Positions 7,666 through 15,161 of a DNA stretch of 16,263 bases are shown piece by piece (position 1 is the first letter of the stretch; every line of letters begins with the position of its first letter). The stretch lies in NCBI GenBank assembly GCA_003512825.1, contig DOOI01000023.1:6742-23004 (forward strand), read 5' to 3'. The notes under the pieces are model-generated. The model ran no database searches. It saw only the letters and a program-made list of their open reading frames with translations, and had not been told where the DNA came from. Origin of the DNA: Paracoccaceae bacterium. Lineage in GTDB: Bacteria > Pseudomonadota > Alphaproteobacteria > Rhodobacterales > Rhodobacteraceae. The translations under genes were made by a program, and so were the position numbers.

Positions 7666-7733
7666 AAAACATACAAGTTGCCCGCCCCACCCCTCCTCCG
7701 CTATTCACCCCCGGATACCGAGGACGATGATCG

Positions 7734-9227
7734 ATGAATGAAATAGCCCCCATCCAAAATGCACCCGCCGCGGTGCAGGCCGCCAATACCGTGCCCCATT
7801 CCATTGAGGCCGAACAGCAGCTTTTGGGCGCGCTTCTCACAAATAACGACGTCTACGATCGCGTCGCATCCGTCATTTCCACCAAGCATTTCTACGATCC
7901 GGTTCATGCCCGGATCTGGGAGGTTGCCGCAGCGCGGATCGCGCGCAACACGCTGGCCTCGCCCGTCACACTCAAAGCGTTTTTCGAGGATGATGAAGGC
8001 CTCAAGGAATTGGGTGGCCCCGCCTATCTCGCCCGTCTCGCAGGCGCCGCGATTTCAGCCTATGCCGTGCGCGACTACGCTCAATTGATCCACGATCTGG
8101 CCATTCGCCGCGAACTGATCGGCCTTGGCCAAGAAATCGCCGCCAAAGCCAAAGAAATGGACGTCGCGCTTGAACCCAAGGAACAAATCGTCGAGGCCGA
8201 GCAAAAACTCTATAAACTGTCGGAACAAGGCGCTTCAGAAACAGGCTTTCAGAGCTTCCTGAAAGCCGTGACCGATGCCGTCAACGTCGCCAACGCCGCC
8301 TACCAGCGTGACGGTGGCCTCGCAGGCGTGTCGACCGGGTTGATCGATCTCGACAAGAAACTCGGTGGCCTCCACAAATCCGACCTCCTCATCCTCGCAG
8401 GCCGCCCCTCAATGGGCAAAACCTCGCTCGCCACCAACGTGGCTTTCAACATCGCGAAAGCCTACAAACGGGGCCGCCTTCCCGATGGCACCGAAGGAGC
8501 GGTTGAAGGCGGGGTTGTTGGCTTCTTCTCGCTCGAAATGTCCTCCGAACAGCTTGCAGCACGTATTCTCTCCGAAGCCGCCGAAATCCCCTCCGAACAA
8601 ATCCGCCGCGGCGACATGACCGAGGTTGAATTCCGCCGCTTTGTCGAAGCTGCCAAATCCCTTGAAGCCTGCCCTCTATTCATCGACGACACGCCCGCTC
8701 TGCCCATCTCGCAATTGGCCGCCCGTGCCCGCCGCCTGAAGCGCACCCACGGCCTTGACGCACTCTTCGTCGACTACCTTCAGCTTTGCCGTGGCGCTTC
8801 CAAGAATGATAACCGCGTGCAGGAAATTGCCGAAATTTCCATGGGCCTCAAAGCCATCGCCAAGGAATTGCAAATCCCTGTCGTCGCCCTCTCCCAGCTT
8901 TCCCGCCAAGTGGAAAATCGCGAAGATAAACGCCCGCAACTCTCCGACCTCCGGGAATCAGGCTCGATTGAACAAGACGCCGATGTGGTAATGTTCGTGT
9001 TCCGCGAAGAATATTACAAAGAACGCGAGAAGCCCGGCGAGCATGAACTCGACAAAATGGCCGCATGGCAAGAAGAAATGGAACGCCTCCATGGCCGCGC
9101 CGAAGTCATCATCGGCAAACAACGCCACGGCCCAATCGGCTCTGTCGACCTGAGCTTCGAAGGCCGCTTCACGCGCTTTGGCAACCTCGTCAAAGCGTGG
9201 CAACAGGGCGCCGAAGACAATTTCTGA
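7734..9227 (+). CDS. dnaB: Replicative DNA helicase DnaB
   Basis: DnaB is the hexameric, ATP-driven helicase that unwinds DNA ahead of the replication fork and recruits primase. The 497-residue protein has the N-terminal helical domain beginning at PHSIEAEQQLLGALL (21-35), a linker, and the RecA-like motor domain. The motor has Walker A GRPSMGKT (223-230), FFSLEMS (264-270), Walker B LFVDYLQL (344-351), and ALSQLSRQVE followed by RESGSIEQDADVV. No intein interrupts it. An insertion around 243-260 (KAYKRGRLPDGTEG...) lengthens the loop after the first motor helix, as I recall from other Rhodobacterales. The coding end is six bases from the convergent regulator gene, and no terminator is visible between them. 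Confidence 0.97.
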   Translation: MNEIAPIQNAPAAVQAANTVPHSIEAEQQLLGALLTNNDVYDRVASVISTKHFYDPVHARIWEVAAARIARNTLASPVTLKAFFEDDEGLKELGGPAYLARLAGAAISAYAVRDYAQLIHDLAIRRELIGLGQEIAAKAKEMDVALEPKEQIVEAEQKLYKLSEQGASETGFQSFLKAVTDAVNVANAAYQRDGGLAGVSTGLIDLDKKLGGLHKSDLLILAGRPSMGKTSLATNVAFNIAKAYKRGRLPDGTEGAVEGGVVGFFSLEMSSEQLAARILSEAAEIPSEQIRRGDMTEVEFRRFVEAAKSLEACPLFIDDTPALPISQLAARARRLKRTHGLDALFVDYLQLCRGASKNDNRVQEIAEISMGLKAIAKELQIPVVALSQLSRQVENREDKRPQLSDLRESGSIEQDADVVMFVFREEYYKEREKPGEHELDKMAAWQEEMERLHGRAEVIIGKQRHGPIGSVDLSFEGRFTRFGNLVKAWQQGAEDNF

Positions 9228-9233
9228 CTCGCC

Positions 9234-9704
9234 TCACCCGAGATCAGACAAATCAAGCGCCTCAGTATCCTTTAAGGTTTTCAAAACGAAATCCGATTGC
9301 ACATGCCCCACCTGCGGCTGAATGAGCAATCTTTCGTGCAGAAAGTCCGAGAAACTTTCCAAATCCCGCGCCCGCACATCCAGCATATAATCTGCACTGC
9401 CAGACACTGAAAACGCGGCCTTCACCTCGGCTTGCAAGTCGAGCCATTTGGAAAACCGCAGGTGATCTTCCTTCGTATGCGCGCGCAAGGTAACCCGGAC
9501 GATCACGCGCATCGCAAATCCCAGCTTTGCCGCATTCAGCCGAGCGTGATAGCCCTCAATAACGCCCGCCCCCTCCAAGGCGGCCCGGCGGCGCGAACAT
9601 TGCGACGCCGAAAGCCGCACAATCTCCGCGAGCGCCCCATTGGTCAACGCGCCATCACGCTGCAACGCCGCCAAAATCCGCTGATCAAACACATCCAGTT
9701 TCAT
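9234..9704 (-). CDS. Lrp/AsnC-family transcriptional regulator
   Basis: Starting at MKLDVFDQRIL, this 156-residue protein has the family layout: an N-terminal winged helix-turn-helix (about 20-48, ALAEIVRLSASQCSRRRAAL), the GVIEGYHARLN hinge, and a C-terminal RAM ligand-binding domain with SGSADYMLDVRARDLESF. The frame extends upstream to an ATG at 9750-9752, but family alignment begins at LDVFD, so I place the start at 9704. Such regulators bind DNA as dimers to octamers and respond to amino acids or related metabolites. It is transcribed away from the thiamine-diphosphate enzyme, 158 bases apart, and family members often control such a divergent neighbour; the enzyme is the obvious candidate target. 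It is the only minus-strand gene here. Confidence 0.92.
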   Translation of the reverse strand: MKLDVFDQRILAALQRDGALTNGALAEIVRLSASQCSRRRAALEGAGVIEGYHARLNAAKLGFAMRVIVRVTLRAHTKEDHLRFSKWLDLQAEVKAAFSVSGSADYMLDVRARDLESFSDFLHERLLIQPQVGHVQSDFVLKTLKDTEALDLSDLG

Positions 9705-9733
9705 GTCATTCGCCCTGCTCTTCCATGCCCATG

Positions 9734-9814
9734 ATGCACAGATCATGCACATTTTTCAAATTAATGCGCCAAAATCAGTAAATATCTAATAAAACGCGCG
9801 CAATTCGCACATTT
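9734..9814. promoter_or_regulatory. Intergenic repeats, candidate operator for the divergent pair
   Basis: ATGCACA occurs at 9734-9740 and again at 9745-9751, so the copies are 11 bases apart and on the same face of the helix. GCACATTT occurs at 9747-9754 and 9807-9814. The sequence between them is AT-rich (for example 9751-9800), unlike the rest of the window, which suits the promoters of both genes. Binding by the Lrp/AsnC regulator is inferred from position and phasing only. Confidence 0.35.
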
Positions 9815-9862
9815 CACGCAGCCACTCTGCCTTATGCTGTGGGAAATCGAACTGGAGCCCCC

Positions 9863-11518
9863 ATGCCCACACACGCGACACCCGCTCAAAACACCTCTGG
9901 AAAAACCGCTCCAGCCTTCCAATCGCTGGCCCGCGCGTTGACCGATCACAGCGTCGATACGCTGTTTGGGTTGATGGGTGACGCCAATCTATTCGCCGTA
10001 GACCATTACGTACGCGCCTGCGGTGGCCGATTTGTGCCCTCCGCCCACGAAGGAAGCTCGGTCTTGATGGCATTGGCCTATGCACAGGTCACCGGAAAAA
10101 TCGGTGTCGCCTCCATCACCCACGGCCCTGCGTTGACAAATTGCGTCACCGCCCTGACCGAAGGCGCGCGTGGCCATATCCCCATGGTGCTCTTGGCTGG
10201 CGATACCCCTGTCGCAAACCCCCGCCACCTGCAAAGCATTGACCAACGCGAAGTGGTCAAATCCACTGGCGCAGGTTTCGAGCAAGTTCGCGCCCCCGAA
10301 ACAATCAGCGCCGACCTTGCCCGAGCCTTCTATCGCGCCCGCGTTGAACGGCGCCCCATTGTGCTGAACATTCCGGCTGATTTCATGTGGCAAGACACCC
10401 TCCATGAATCCCGCGTGCTCAATGTCTTCGATAATCCAAACGCCGCCGCCGAGGGGGATATCCTAGACGAGGCCATCGGTATGATCGCCTCGGCCCGCCG
10501 TCCGCTCATTCTTGCAGGTGGCGGCGCCATTCACGCCCGCGACCAGCTCATTCGTCTGGCCGATCGCCTCGAAGCCCCCCTAGCCACAACGCTGAAAGCC
10601 AAAGGCCTGTTCAACGATCATCCCTATAATATGGATATTTTCGGCACGCTAAGCACCCCCGCCGCCTATGACCTCATTGCCCAATCAGACTGCATTCTCT
10701 GCTTCGGCACCGGCTTGCACGACTTCACCACCGACCGTGGCCATCTGATGCGAAACAAGCGGATCATCCAAGTCGACATCAACCCCACCGCCATTGGCAG
10801 CGGCGTCCACCCTGACGCCGCGCTTTGCGCCGATGCGGGCCTGACCGCCGATATTTTCGTCCACTGGCTCAATGAGGCCGAAATATCCCCCAGCGGCTTC
10901 ACCCGCGACGTCGATATCGCCTCCCTGACCGCCCACCCCGTCGGAAGCACCACCACTGCCGAAGGCTGCATCAATTATGTGCAATCCTTGGAAAAGTTGG
11001 AAAAGGCCCTGCCGCAAAACCGCGTCCTTGTCACCGATGGTGGCCGCTTCATGACCGAAGTCTGGTGCCGCCTGTCGGTCCCCGACCCCAAGAGCTTTGT
11101 CGTCACTGCCAACTTCGGCTCGATTGGCCTCGGTATCCCCGAAGCAATCGGCGCCGCCATTGGTCGCCCCAACCAACCCGTCATCCTCTTCACTGGCGAC
11201 GGTGGCTTCATGATGGGGGGCATCAACGAATTCAACACCGCCGTCCGCCTCGGCCTCGACCTGATTGTCATCGTCGCCAATGATGCGGCCTATGGCGCTG
11301 AACATATTCAATTTCTCGACCGAAAAATGGATCCGGGCCTCACCCAGTTCGATTGGCCCTCTTTTGCCGAGATCGCCCGCAGCTTGGGCGGCGAAGGTTT
11401 TTCTGTGCGCTCCGAAACCGAGCTCGACGCCGCGCTCGCGCATCTGCCCAACAGAATCCGGCCCGTGCTGATCGAACTCAATCTCGATCCAAACAACGTG
11501 CCGCGCATGCGGATCTAA
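9863..11518 (+). CDS. Thiamine-diphosphate-dependent enzyme, acetolactate synthase superfamily
   Basis: The 551-residue protein has the three-domain plan of the acetolactate synthase/2-oxoacid decarboxylase family. The N-terminal pyrimidine-binding domain carries the activating Glu63 (SAHEGSSVLMALAYA) and ITHGPALTN. The central domain has LILAGGGA (about 215-222) and IQVDINP. The C-terminal domain has the cofactor motif GDG (445-447) ending at ANDAAYG, with Asn473-Asp474 in place of the common Asn-Asn. Sequence alone does not tell acetolactate synthase from a decarboxylase or lyase, and no small regulatory subunit gene is adjacent. I chose ATG 9863 because GGAG lies five bases upstream; a GTG at 9839 in the same frame is the alternative. 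It diverges from the Lrp/AsnC gene, its likely controller. A catabolic role is plausible but unproven. Confidence 0.85.
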   Translation: MPTHATPAQNTSGKTAPAFQSLARALTDHSVDTLFGLMGDANLFAVDHYVRACGGRFVPSAHEGSSVLMALAYAQVTGKIGVASITHGPALTNCVTALTEGARGHIPMVLLAGDTPVANPRHLQSIDQREVVKSTGAGFEQVRAPETISADLARAFYRARVERRPIVLNIPADFMWQDTLHESRVLNVFDNPNAAAEGDILDEAIGMIASARRPLILAGGGAIHARDQLIRLADRLEAPLATTLKAKGLFNDHPYNMDIFGTLSTPAAYDLIAQSDCILCFGTGLHDFTTDRGHLMRNKRIIQVDINPTAIGSGVHPDAALCADAGLTADIFVHWLNEAEISPSGFTRDVDIASLTAHPVGSTTTAEGCINYVQSLEKLEKALPQNRVLVTDGGRFMTEVWCRLSVPDPKSFVVTANFGSIGLGIPEAIGAAIGRPNQPVILFTGDGGFMMGGINEFNTAVRLGLDLIVIVANDAAYGAEHIQFLDRKMDPGLTQFDWPSFAEIARSLGGEGFSVRSETELDAALAHLPNRIRPVLIELNLDPNNVPRMRI

Positions 11519-11641
11519 TCCACAAAAGAACCGATCCGGATCCACCAAAGGACGTCTCCAGCAGGGCTGTTCAAGACAGAATAAGCCGCGCATCGCACGC
11601 CTGCCCCCCTGCCGGGTTTCCTTTTATCACCGCGTTTTTCC

Positions 11642-11670
11642 TTGACGTTCCCGGCCTCTCTGGCATGAAC
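11642..11670 (+). promoter_or_regulatory. Candidate promoter for alr
   Basis: TTGACG (11642-11647) matches five of six -35 consensus bases. A weak -10 (ATGAAC, 11665-11670) lies 17 bases further on. The predicted start would fall within a few bases of the alr ATG at 11679, leaving little or no leader, and no ribosome-binding site is seen there. Confidence 0.3.
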
Positions 11671-11678
11671 GCTCCATC

Positions 11679-12716
11679 ATGACTTCACCCTGCCTGACCC
11701 TTGATCTCTCCAAAATCGCTGCCAATTGGGCAGCGCTCGACGCGTTGACCGCATGCGAAACCGCCGCCGTGGTGAAAGCTGATGCCTATGGCGGGGGGGC
11801 AAGCGCGGTTGCGCGCCATTTGCAGGGCATAGGCGTGACGCGGTTTTTTGTGGCATTGGCCACAGAAGGCGTGGCCTTGCGTCAGGCTCTCGGCGAGGGC
11901 GCTGAGATCAACATTTTATCCGGCCATATGGCTGGCGATGCCTCTTGTCTTGCAAGCGCGCGTTTGACACCGGTTCTGAACTCGCTCGATCAGGTTTTGC
12001 GACATTTGGAAGCCCTGCCGACGGCGCCCTTCGCATTGCAGCTTGATACCGGAATGAACAGGCTCGGACTTGAGCCGTCAGACTGGGCCGGCTTGCGGCA
12101 GATCAAAATGGGGTCTCCAACTTTTGTCATGTCACACCTCGCCTGCGCCGATGACCCAAGCCATGCGATGAATGCCAAACAATTGAACACGTTCAAAGAA
12201 ATGACCGATGGGCTTGGACTGACCCGGTCTTTGGCCGCGACAGGGGGGATCTTGTTGGGGCCAGAATATCATTTCGACTTCACCCGCCCCGGAATCGGGC
12301 TTTATGGCTGCGCGCCTTTTTCTGCCGGGCAAGTGGTGCATCATCTGACGCTTCCAATCATCCAGACCCGCGACGTCGCAGTTGGGGAAACGGTCGGCTA
12401 TTCCAACACATGGACCGCAGAACGCCCTTCTCGCATCGCCACAGTCGCGGCCGGCTACGCAGATGGGTTGCACCGAGCCATGGGCGCCAAAACCCAGCTT
12501 TGGGCCAATGAGATACCCTGCCCGATTGTTGGCCGCATCTCGATGGACCTGATCGGTGTTGATGTCACTGACCTTGCGGACGTGCCCGACAGTCTCGAAA
12601 TCCTCAATCAGCACCAAACAGCCGATGTTCTGGCCGCCAATGCTGGCACGATCGGCTACGAAATCCTCACCTCGCTCGGGGCGCGCTATACACGGGTTTA
12701 TGAGGGCAACACATGA
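11679..12716 (+). CDS. alr: Alanine racemase
   Basis: Alr interconverts L- and D-alanine with pyridoxal phosphate, supplying D-alanine for peptidoglycan. The 345-residue protein shows the cofactor Lys33 in [10 protein letters not shown] (the Asp35 and Gly38-39 differ from the common KANAYGHG), Arg128 in [15 protein letters not shown] (153-160), PGIGLYG (204-210) and the second catalytic base, Tyr260, in AAGYADGL. An in-frame TGA at 11643-11645 and the lack of other start codons fix ATG 11679. No clear Shine-Dalgarno precedes it. The stop overlaps the mlaE start (ATGA, 12713-12716), so the permease is translationally coupled to it. Third codon positions look richer in G (GCG, GTG, TTG) than in pyrC or dnaB. 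Confidence 0.95.
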   Translation: MTSPCLTLDLSKIAANWAALDALTACETAAVVKADAYGGGASAVARHLQGIGVTRFFVALATEGVALRQALGEGAEINILSGHMAGDASCLASARLTPVLNSLDQVLRHLEALPTAPFALQLDTGMNRLGLEPSDWAGLRQIKMGSPTFVMSHLACADDPSHAMNAKQLNTFKEMTDGLGLTRSLAATGGILLGPEYHFDFTRPGIGLYGCAPFSAGQVVHHLTLPIIQTRDVAVGETVGYSNTWTAERPSRIATVAAGYADGLHRAMGAKTQLWANEIPCPIVGRISMDLIGVDVTDLADVPDSLEILNQHQTADVLAANAGTIGYEILTSLGARYTRVYEGNT

Positions 12717-13501
12717 CTCACACCTTGACACGCCCCCTCGCCCAGCTTGGTGCCGCGGTCTTGTCCGCCTTGGCTTCAATCGGCCGTGTCGCGCTTTATG
12801 CAATTGAAACGGTTAGCCATTTGTTTCGTCCGCCATTTTATGGCCGCGAGTTTCTTCAAGCGCTCATTCAAATCGGTTGGCTCTCGTTGCCAGTTGTTGG
12901 GCTGACCGCCTTTTTCACCGGGGGCGCGTTGGCTTTGCAAATTTACGCGGGCGGCGCGCGGTTCAATGCCGAAGCCGTTGTGCCGTCGATTGTTGCGATC
13001 GGCATGGCGCGCGAATTGGGCCCTGTCTTGGGGGGGCTTATGGTCGCTGCGCGCGTGGCCTCGTCCATCGCCGCTGAAATTGGCACCATGAAAGTGACCG
13101 AGCAAATCGACGCGCTTGTGACACTTTCCACCAATCCCATGAAATATCTGACCTTGCCACGCGTTCTTGCCGCCACTTTAGCACTTCCCGTTCTGATCGC
13201 TGTGGGCGACGCCATCGGCATCATGGGGGGCTGGATTGTCGGGGTCAATCGACTGGACTTCAACTCCGCCACTTACCTTAAAAACACTGTCGACTTCCTT
13301 GAGCCATGGGATGTGACCTCGGGCATGATCAAGGGCGCGGTCTTTGGTTTTCTCGTGGCTCTCATGGGGTGCTACCACGGCATGCAGTCCGGGCGCGGCG
13401 CACAGGGGGTGGGACGGGCGACAAAATCCGCTGTTGTGGCGGCCAGCGTGCTCATTCTCGCTGCAAACTACCTCCTCACAGAACTGTTCTTTTCCGCATG
13501 A
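12713..13501 (+). CDS. mlaE: MlaE-family ABC transporter permease
   Basis: This 262-residue inner-membrane protein belongs to the MlaE (YrbE) permease family, which moves phospholipids between inner and outer membrane to preserve outer-membrane asymmetry. The signature block [18 protein letters not shown] (101-118) followed by [16 protein letters not shown] (120-135) is diagnostic. Hydrophobic segments lie at about 55-78, 88-118, 150-177, 205-220 and 238-258. It overlaps alr upstream and mlaF downstream by four bases each (ATGA). In E. coli MlaE works with the ATPase MlaF, the MCE protein MlaD and MlaB; only MlaF is present here, so the substrate-binding partner must be encoded elsewhere or be different. 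Confidence 0.93.
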   Translation: MTHTLTRPLAQLGAAVLSALASIGRVALYAIETVSHLFRPPFYGREFLQALIQIGWLSLPVVGLTAFFTGGALALQIYAGGARFNAEAVVPSIVAIGMARELGPVLGGLMVAARVASSIAAEIGTMKVTEQIDALVTLSTNPMKYLTLPRVLAATLALPVLIAVGDAIGIMGGWIVGVNRLDFNSATYLKNTVDFLEPWDVTSGMIKGAVFGFLVALMGCYHGMQSGRGAQGVGRATKSAVVAASVLILAANYLLTELFFSA

Positions 13502-14244
13502 TCACGCTCACCGATGTTCATAAGGCCTTTGGGTCGAACAAGGTGCTCCAAGGGATCACCCTTGAGGTGCCGCGCGGCACGTCCTGCGTCATCATTGGTG
13601 GGTCGGGCACAGGCAAATCAGTGCTGCTGAAATGCGTCCTTGGCCTTATCACCCCCGATAGCGGTGACATTTGCGTTGATGGAACTCCGGTCCAAGACGG
13701 CGACCGCGATGCCTTTCTTGCCCGCTTTGGCATGCTGTTTCAGGGCGGCGCGCTGTTTGACTCATTGCCCGTTTGGCAAAACGTCGCCTTCCGTTTGATG
13801 CGCGGCGCGCTCAAGCGCCCCAAAGCCGAGGCGCGCGAAATCGCCATCGAAAAATTGCGCCGCGTCGGTCTCTCGCCCGATGTGGCCGAGAAGTTTCCCG
13901 CCGAGTTGTCAGGCGGCATGCAAAAACGCGTATCGCTTGCCCGCGCCATCGCCGCCGAACCCGAAATCATCTTCTTCGACGAACCCACCACAGGGCTCGA
14001 TCCGATCATGTCCGGCGTCATCAATGACCTCATCCGCGAGATCGTCACTGAAATGGGTGCCACCGCGATGACCATCACCCATGACATGACCTCCGTGCGC
14101 GCGATCGCCGATACCGTCGCCATGTTGCACGGTGGCAAAATTCGTTGGACAGGCCCGGTTTCTGAAATGGATGCCTGCAACGACCCCTATGTGGATCAAT
14201 TCATCCACGGGCGTCCCACTGGCCCCATAGAAACTCTGCGATAA
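13498..14244 (+). CDS. mlaF: MlaF-like ABC transporter ATP-binding protein
   Basis: The 248-residue ATPase powers the MlaE permease. It has Walker A GGSGTGKS (34-41), the Q-loop at Gln82 (MLFQGGALFDSL, characteristic of the MlaF group), the ABC signature LSGGMQKR (137-144), Walker B IIFFDEP (157-163) and the switch His195 (TITHDM). The start ATG overlaps the mlaE stop (ATGA, 13498-13501), so coupling is expected; the same frame is open farther upstream inside mlaE, but family length supports this start. It ends 52 bases before the next small gene with no convincing terminator between. Confidence 0.95.
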   Translation: MITLTDVHKAFGSNKVLQGITLEVPRGTSCVIIGGSGTGKSVLLKCVLGLITPDSGDICVDGTPVQDGDRDAFLARFGMLFQGGALFDSLPVWQNVAFRLMRGALKRPKAEAREIAIEKLRRVGLSPDVAEKFPAELSGGMQKRVSLARAIAAEPEIIFFDEPTTGLDPIMSGVINDLIREIVTEMGATAMTITHDMTSVRAIADTVAMLHGGKIRWTGPVSEMDACNDPYVDQFIHGRPTGPIETLR

Positions 14245-14296
14245 ACGCCCCCCAAGGCACCTTGTCAGCGCAACCGCCGCCACCTACCTTCCCAGC

Positions 14297-14581
14297 ATGA
14301 TCCACACGATCCCGCTTTGGGCCTCCTTCACCACGTTTCTTTTGCTGCAAGCCATTGTGCTTGCCGTCACAGGGCTGCCCATCTTGCAGGCCAAGCGTCG
14401 CGGCGAAGCGCCCGACCCCGAAACCATGCGCGCCTTTCGGATCACCAACATGACCACGCTGGCGATTTTCCTCGTGCTCTTTGATGCTCTGGGTGTGCTG
14501 CGCCTGCTCAATATCGATCCCATGTTGGCCTTGGTGCAAGCCATTGTCACCCTGACCGACATCATGCGCGGTGGCTATTGA
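14297..14581 (+). CDS. Small membrane protein of unknown function
   Basis: This 94-residue protein has hydrophobic segments at about 7-30, 52-70 and 74-90, separated by a basic/acidic loop (QAKRRGEAPDPETMRAF), so it probably crosses the inner membrane two or three times. I do not recognise a family. The start is uncertain because no good ribosome-binding site is visible before ATG 14297. It lies between mlaF and a PqiA-like gene (21 bases downstream) on the same strand, which suggests a link to envelope lipid handling or simple co-transcription. The coding-like codon pattern and length support a real gene. Confidence 0.65.
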   Translation: MIHTIPLWASFTTFLLLQAIVLAVTGLPILQAKRRGEAPDPETMRAFRITNMTTLAIFLVLFDALGVLRLLNIDPMLALVQAIVTLTDIMRGGY

Positions 14582-14602
14582 CCCTCGCTCGACGGAGGCT
14601 TC

Positions 14603-15034
14603 ATGCTGCGCTGGCTTAACCTTGCCTTGCTTGTTCTTTTCCCGCTGTCGTGGTTCGCGCCGCTGTTGCGGGCTGGCCTTTTACCACTCTTCGGCCTGTC
14701 GGAAATCAGCGTCATCTCTGGGCTGCAATCACTCTGGGCCAGCGACGTTATTCTCGCTCTCATTGTCACCGGTTTCGCAGTTTTTGCGCCCATGCTGAAA
14801 ACCATCGGCTTGGCGCTCATTCACTTTAAATTCCTCGACATGCGCGCGCTTCCGGCGCTTTCGATATTGGGAAAACTGGCGATGGCCGATGTTTTCCTGA
14901 TCGCGATATATATCACGCTCGCAAAAGGAATTGGGCTGGGCCGAGTCGAACCCGCTTGGGGGCTCTATCTTTTCACGGGCTGCATCCTTGCCTCTCTCGT
15001 GATCGGATTGATGTCGAAACAACCGCGTCAATAA
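14603..15034 (+). CDS. PqiA-like (paraquat-inducible protein A family) membrane protein
   Basis: The 143-residue protein matches one PqiA domain: an N-terminal membrane segment ending SWFAPLLR (16-23), ISVISGLQSLW (35-45), a membrane segment with FAPMLKTI (61-68), LGKLAMADVF (89-98) and a final segment (about 120-136). E. coli PqiA has two such domains and works with the MCE protein PqiB in lipid transport across the periplasm; single-domain versions are common. The start is well supported: GGAGG (14594-14598) lies four bases before ATG. Being just downstream of mlaE-mlaF, it may take part in the same lipid system, although no MCE gene accompanies it. Confidence 0.8.
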   Translation: MLRWLNLALLVLFPLSWFAPLLRAGLLPLFGLSEISVISGLQSLWASDVILALIVTGFAVFAPMLKTIGLALIHFKFLDMRALPALSILGKLAMADVFLIAIYITLAKGIGLGRVEPAWGLYLFTGCILASLVIGLMSKQPRQ

Positions 15035-15053
15035 CGGATCAATGTTTACCAAA

Positions 15054-15083
15054 TTTACAAAGTCACAGCAAATTTCCTATCCA
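15054..15083 (+). promoter_or_regulatory. Candidate promoter for the membrane coiled-coil gene
   Basis: TTTACA (15054-15059) and TATCCA (15078-15083) are 18 bases apart within an AT-rich gap that follows the PqiA-like gene. Five of six and three of six consensus bases match. A short inverted repeat (TTGGGT 15100-15105, ACCCAA 15109-15114) lies downstream in the predicted leader. Confidence 0.25.
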
Positions 15084-15161
15084 AGTGGTTAATTTACCTT
15101 TGGGTGCAACCCAAGGCCGAGCATACTTCACTCATAACCACTGCACGATTCTGGGGGTCGA

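Noticed and set aside
7531..7733. Replication origin near dnaB
   Set aside because: There is only one DnaA box, with no box cluster and no AT-rich unwinding element.
9705..9752. Upstream ATG extending the Lrp/AsnC regulator by 16 residues
   Set aside because: The extra residues do not resemble the family, which begins at the LDxxD helix, and they would run into the candidate operator.
9839..9862. GTG at 9839 as the start of the thiamine-diphosphate enzyme
   Set aside because: It lies in the same frame but lacks a ribosome-binding site, whereas ATG 9863 has GGAG at a good distance.
11533..11542. Palindrome GATCCGGATC after the thiamine-diphosphate gene
   Set aside because: A short isolated palindrome with no T run or partner; it is probably chance.
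10685..11593. Long open frame (302 codons) on the minus strand
   Set aside because: It lies wholly opposite the well-supported thiamine-diphosphate enzyme gene, and its translation shows no recognisable domain; it is a by-product of C-rich codons.
11791..11797. Seven-G run in alr (and a similar one in mlaE at 13030-13036) as switching tracts
   Set aside because: Both genes are in frame with normal motifs on either side, so there is no sign of slippage.
14253..14264. Inverted repeat CAAGG-CA-CCTTG after mlaF as a terminator
   Set aside because: The loop is too small and no T run follows.
15090..15104. CtrA site (TTAA-N7-TTAA) upstream of the coiled-coil gene
   Set aside because: Only one TTAA half is present; the second half is TTGG.
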